From Bacillota bacterium (GTDB taxonomy: Bacteria > Bacillota > Clostridia > Lachnospirales > Lachnospiraceae), in contig JAEZLZ010000082.1 in assembly GCA_023415055.1 (NCBI GenBank), positions 1-7,314 on the forward strand: a stretch of 7,314 nt of DNA, given 5' to 3'. Shown one piece after another: positions 5,473 through 7,314 of the stretch. The first letter of the stretch is position 1, and the number at the start of each line of letters is the position of its first letter. Under the pieces are notes generated by a model that was given only the letters and a program-made list of their open reading frames with translations, did not search any database and had not been told where the DNA came from. A program made the translations under genes and the position numbers.

Positions 5473-5802
5473 TTACCCTGAATATGACGGTATCAGGTTT
5501 TGATAAATATGCTCCAGCTCAATAATTCTTAAGACTAGCAGAATTGAGATTATTAGAAAGAACATATTATAGGCTACCATGAGCCAATAACCCCATTTTC
5601 TTAATTTTAATAATCCATAGGTCGTTACGGACAGAACAATGATCATCAATATACTTATTACACTATCAATTAAGTCTGGATTCCTCGCAATAATCCTAAG
5701 ATGTTTTGCAAAATCCGGGAACAAACAAATGAGCAATAATATGCAATTTAGAATATTTAAATCAGCGATAAATGTCACGAGTACCGGTCTCTTATTCTTC
5801 AA
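5473..5802 (-). CDS. Small membrane protein, function unknown
   Basis: A 109-residue hydrophobic protein. The N-terminus (KNKRPVLVTFIADLNILNCILLLICLF) resembles a widespread family of small bacterial membrane proteins that begin KRPxxVTxIA. Membrane segments lie at about 7-28, 44-66 and 71-95, and a short loop RNPDLID follows the first. The stretch SVTTYGLLKLRKWGYWLMVAYN is a recognisable part of that family, in which a charged Lys-Arg turn precedes an aromatic helix start. It appears to start with TTG at 5800-5802, since the nearby ATG is in a different frame and stops at once; the ribosome binding site (GTGAG) is weak, so expression may be low. A sigma-A-like promoter lies at 5819-5847. No catalytic residues are visible. 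Confidence 0.72.
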   Translation of the reverse strand: MKNKRPVLVTFIADLNILNCILLLICLFPDFAKHLRIIARNPDLIDSVISILMIIVLSVTTYGLLKLRKWGYWLMVAYNMFFLIISILLVLRIIELEHIYQNLIPSYSG

Positions 5803-5818
5803 TCATCTCACATCCGCA

Positions 5819-5847
5819 ATCATAATAATTTTCACAGCTTATTTAAA
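5819..5847 (-). promoter_or_regulatory. Possible sigma-A promoter of the membrane-protein gene
   Basis: TTTAAA (5842-5847) and TATGAT (5819-5824) are 17 bp apart on the minus strand. The -35 is a weak match and the -10 good. It lies immediately after, and just touches the end of, the deaminase-like gene, so the leader to the TTG start would be about ten bases. Confidence 0.45.
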
Positions 5848-5848
5848 T

Positions 5849-6814
5849 TCATCCTAGTTTTGATCTGTATTCTAAGCCGTGGCAGCGTATCTGATCCAGC
5901 TCTTCCGGTGTAAAATTACCACCTTGATATAACTTCATATACTCTTCGCTGATCGTTGAGTCAAAAATCAGCAAGTCATCTGTATTCAGAGTTACCGTAA
6001 CTCCATGATCGAGTAATATTCTTAATTGCGGGAAGGAATAATCACAGGTGTTATTCAGCATTACATTACTGGTAGGGCATACATGTAAGGTGATATCTCT
6101 CTCCTTCAGCAGCTTCATCAGCTCCGGGCTCTCCGATGCCGAGATACCATGTTGAAGCTCCTGGACATCAAGCTCCGAGATAGCCTTAGCAATGTTTTCA
6201 AAGGATGTAGATTCACCCACGTGGATCTTGGTTCTCATACCCAGTTCTTTACATTTTTGATATAAGGCACGAAAGGGAGCCGGTGATACATACTCATCTC
6301 CAACTAAATCGATTGACTTGAAATAGTTTAATTTCAATATCTCAAACGATGTATCGATCTGATATTGATTAGATTCTTCGTTACCGGTTCGACAGAGTGA
6401 CATCTCCGGAATAAATTCAATGTCCGGTGCGATCTCTTCTCGATACCTTTCGATTGTATTGATAAATTCCAGTATGTCATTATTGAAATATTGCATATCA
6501 CCTGGTCCTATACTTAAACACAAAAGAACAATATTTTCTCGTATTGCTTCACAAAATGCACTTTTTATCTTTAGCTCAAAGGTCTCCCGGGTAGGTGTCA
6601 GTCCTCGGATGTTTTGGCGGTACCAGTGATCCATCTCCATCAAAGAGTTCACCTTCTGAAACGGAGGGATCTTAACCTTCAGCCATTGCTCCAGATCGTG
6701 TTTATTTGCCGCTCTTGATTGATGATTATGTAGATCCGATTTCGGAATTTTTCTCAGAGCTTCGAGGTTATTTTCGATTAATGCCTTTATAAATAATGGG
6801 CTGTATGCATCCAT
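5849..6814 (-). CDS. Adenosine-deaminase-like metal-dependent hydrolase
   Basis: A 321-residue member of the amidohydrolase superfamily, adenosine/AMP deaminase branch, which hydrolytically deaminates purines or related substrates in the cytosol. Motifs in order: PKSDLHNH at 24-31 with metal ligands His29 and His31; IHVGE at 197-201 with ligand His198 and catalytic Glu201; QHG at 221-223 with His222; CPTSN at 246-250; NTDD at 277-280 with Asp279 as metal ligand. DLVGDE near 169-174 matches the family's substrate-side strand. The usual HxHLxG after the first ligands is HNHQSRA here, so adenosine itself may not be the substrate. The start chosen is the ATG at 6812-6814, with GAGGAG about eight bases upstream; the upstream ATG at 6829 adds five residues and has a poor site. 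Length fits the family (about 330-350). It lies 72 bp after an incomplete frame and 46 bp before the membrane-protein gene. Confidence 0.88.
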   Translation of the reverse strand: MDAYSPLFIKALIENNLEALRKIPKSDLHNHQSRAANKHDLEQWLKVKIPPFQKVNSLMEMDHWYRQNIRGLTPTRETFELKIKSAFCEAIRENIVLLCLSIGPGDMQYFNNDILEFINTIERYREEIAPDIEFIPEMSLCRTGNEESNQYQIDTSFEILKLNYFKSIDLVGDEYVSPAPFRALYQKCKELGMRTKIHVGESTSFENIAKAISELDVQELQHGISASESPELMKLLKERDITLHVCPTSNVMLNNTCDYSFPQLRILLDHGVTVTLNTDDLLIFDSTISEEYMKLYQGGNFTPEELDQIRCHGLEYRSKLG

Positions 6815-6886
6815 TGTCTCTCTCCTCATCTTCTTCGCTGGTTTATTGTGACTATCCCATATGCTCCTTTGCTTGTAATCAGATCA

Positions 6887-7231
6887 CTACCTCGCATTAT
6901 TCAGCGAATCTAAAATCTGCTGAACTCTGTCTGAAAAGTGTTTGTCGATATAGTCCTGTCCCAGATCCTCAACAACAGAAAAGGCGGCATAATAGTTACT
7001 CTCAACATTCCCGTTGATACCACCGTAATATTTAATTCCATCAATTACTACGACATACTCATCTAAGCTGTTAAATCCGAGAAATTCGCAGGCCCTCCCT
7101 TGTTCACTAAGATACTTTAGGGCTCCGATAATTCCGTCGTCCTTCGTCGGATGATAAAAATTGCATTTTAAGTATTTATCCGGCAGAACAAATTCAAATT
7201 CGTAATATATAAGTGAAGGTTCAAGCAGCCT
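6887..7231 (-). pseudogene. Hypothetical protein frame without a start codon
   Basis: An open frame of about 114 codons reads ...YYEFEFVLPDKYLKC near its start and ends in YIDKHFSDRVQQILDSLNNAR before TAG at 6887-6889. The central part (FLGFNSLDEYVVVIDGIKYYGGI) looks like genuine folded protein, and codon use resembles neighbouring genes. I do not recognise the family. Between the in-frame TGA at 7232-7234 and residue 40 there is no ATG, GTG or TTG, so as it stands the gene cannot start normally. It is either a 5'-truncated remnant or part of a longer frame broken by the TGA: the frame is also open for 26 codons on the other side of that TGA, up to the window edge. It precedes the deaminase-like gene on the same strand. 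Confidence 0.55.
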
Positions 7232-7236
7232 TCACT
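7212..7236. terminator. Hairpin, probably a bidirectional terminator
   Basis: AGTGAAGG (7212-7219) and CCTTCACT (7229-7236) form a perfect 8-bp stem with a nine-base loop. On the plus strand it is followed by CTTTTATTTTAT, a good terminator tail; on the minus strand it is followed by TTATATATT. No plus-strand gene precedes it in the window, so it more likely ends a minus-strand gene lying to the right, whose stop (TGA, 7232-7234) would overlap the stem. Confidence 0.55.
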
Positions 7237-7261
7237 CTTTTATTTTATAATGAAGGTGATT

Positions 7262-7314
7262 GGCTGACGGAATTTCAAATTGGGACAACACGCCCGTAGA
7301 TAAATGTGTCAGCC
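7262..7314. repeat. 7-bp inverted repeat at the window end
   Basis: GGCTGAC at 7262-7268 is repeated in inverted orientation as GTCAGCC at 7308-7314, the last seven bases of the window, separated by 39 bp. It could be a long-looped hairpin, the end of a mobile element, or chance. The sequence beyond the edge is not available. Confidence 0.3.

Noticed and set aside
6843..6870. AAAGGAG then CAT then ATG-GGA-TAG as a two-codon leader ORF before the deaminase-like gene.
   Set aside because: The ribosome binding site is only three bases from the ATG and such short frames arise by chance.
6796..7017. A 73-codon plus-strand frame over the start of the deaminase-like gene.
   Set aside because: Ser-rich shadow frame without a Shine-Dalgarno, crossing a real start region on the other strand.
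7208..7236. TGA followed by a hairpin could be a selenocysteine codon with a bacterial SECIS element.
   Set aside because: The TGA lies inside the stem and the loop comes only about four bases after it, too close for a bacterial SECIS. The surrounding residues (KIKE before, RLLEP after) have no Cys or redox motif.
1..7314. Search for a CRISPR array, tRNA, rRNA or complete insertion sequence.
   Set aside because: No regularly spaced repeats, cloverleaf-like segments, rRNA signatures or transposase genes were seen.

Overview
The window looks like chromosomal DNA from an endospore-forming, anaerobic, low-to-mid GC Firmicute, most likely a clostridial lineage close to Lachnospiraceae. The reasons are the 5' half of a spoIIIA sporulation operon in the standard order, strong GGAGG-type ribosome binding sites, and a helix-turn-helix/desulfoferrodoxin fusion of a kind I associate with clostridia. 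The family level is inferred from protein style and is not proved. No tRNA, rRNA, CRISPR array or complete mobile element was seen.

Layout: positions 1-2936 (minus strand) hold spoIIIAA, spoIIIAB, spoIIIAC, spoIIIAD and the first part of spoIIIAE, which runs off the left edge. These encode the mother-cell side of the SpoIIIA-SpoIIQ channel built during engulfment. A candidate sigma-E promoter, a SpoIIID-like site, a 7-1-7 palindrome and a leader stem-loop lie in the 227-236 bp divergent gap before aroE. Positions 3173-4220 (plus strand) hold aroE (shikimate dehydrogenase) followed by a 78-aa hypothetical protein. Positions 4239-4352, between convergent genes, are packed with three consecutive stem-loops; the last is followed by a T-run on the plus strand.

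Positions 4355-6814 (all minus strand) hold, in transcription order, an adenosine-deaminase-like amidohydrolase, a 109-aa membrane protein, a helix-turn-helix regulator fused to a desulfoferrodoxin/superoxide-reductase module, and a degenerate GIY-YIG protein. The membrane-protein gene and the fusion gene each have their own sigma-A-like promoter, so this is probably a run of small transcription units and not one operon. The fusion gene has two unexplained repeat structures at its promoter that could be operators.

Positions 6887-7314 hold an open frame with no usable start codon, interrupted upstream by an in-frame TGA that sits in a terminator-like hairpin. A 7-bp inverted repeat lies at the very end of the window. 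This end may be a rearranged junction.

The most distinctive item is the HTH-desulfoferrodoxin fusion: it keeps all nine expected metal ligands but has Leu where catalytic superoxide reductases carry Lys, which suggests an iron-based redox or superoxide sensor. The sporulation and aroE part is ordinary.
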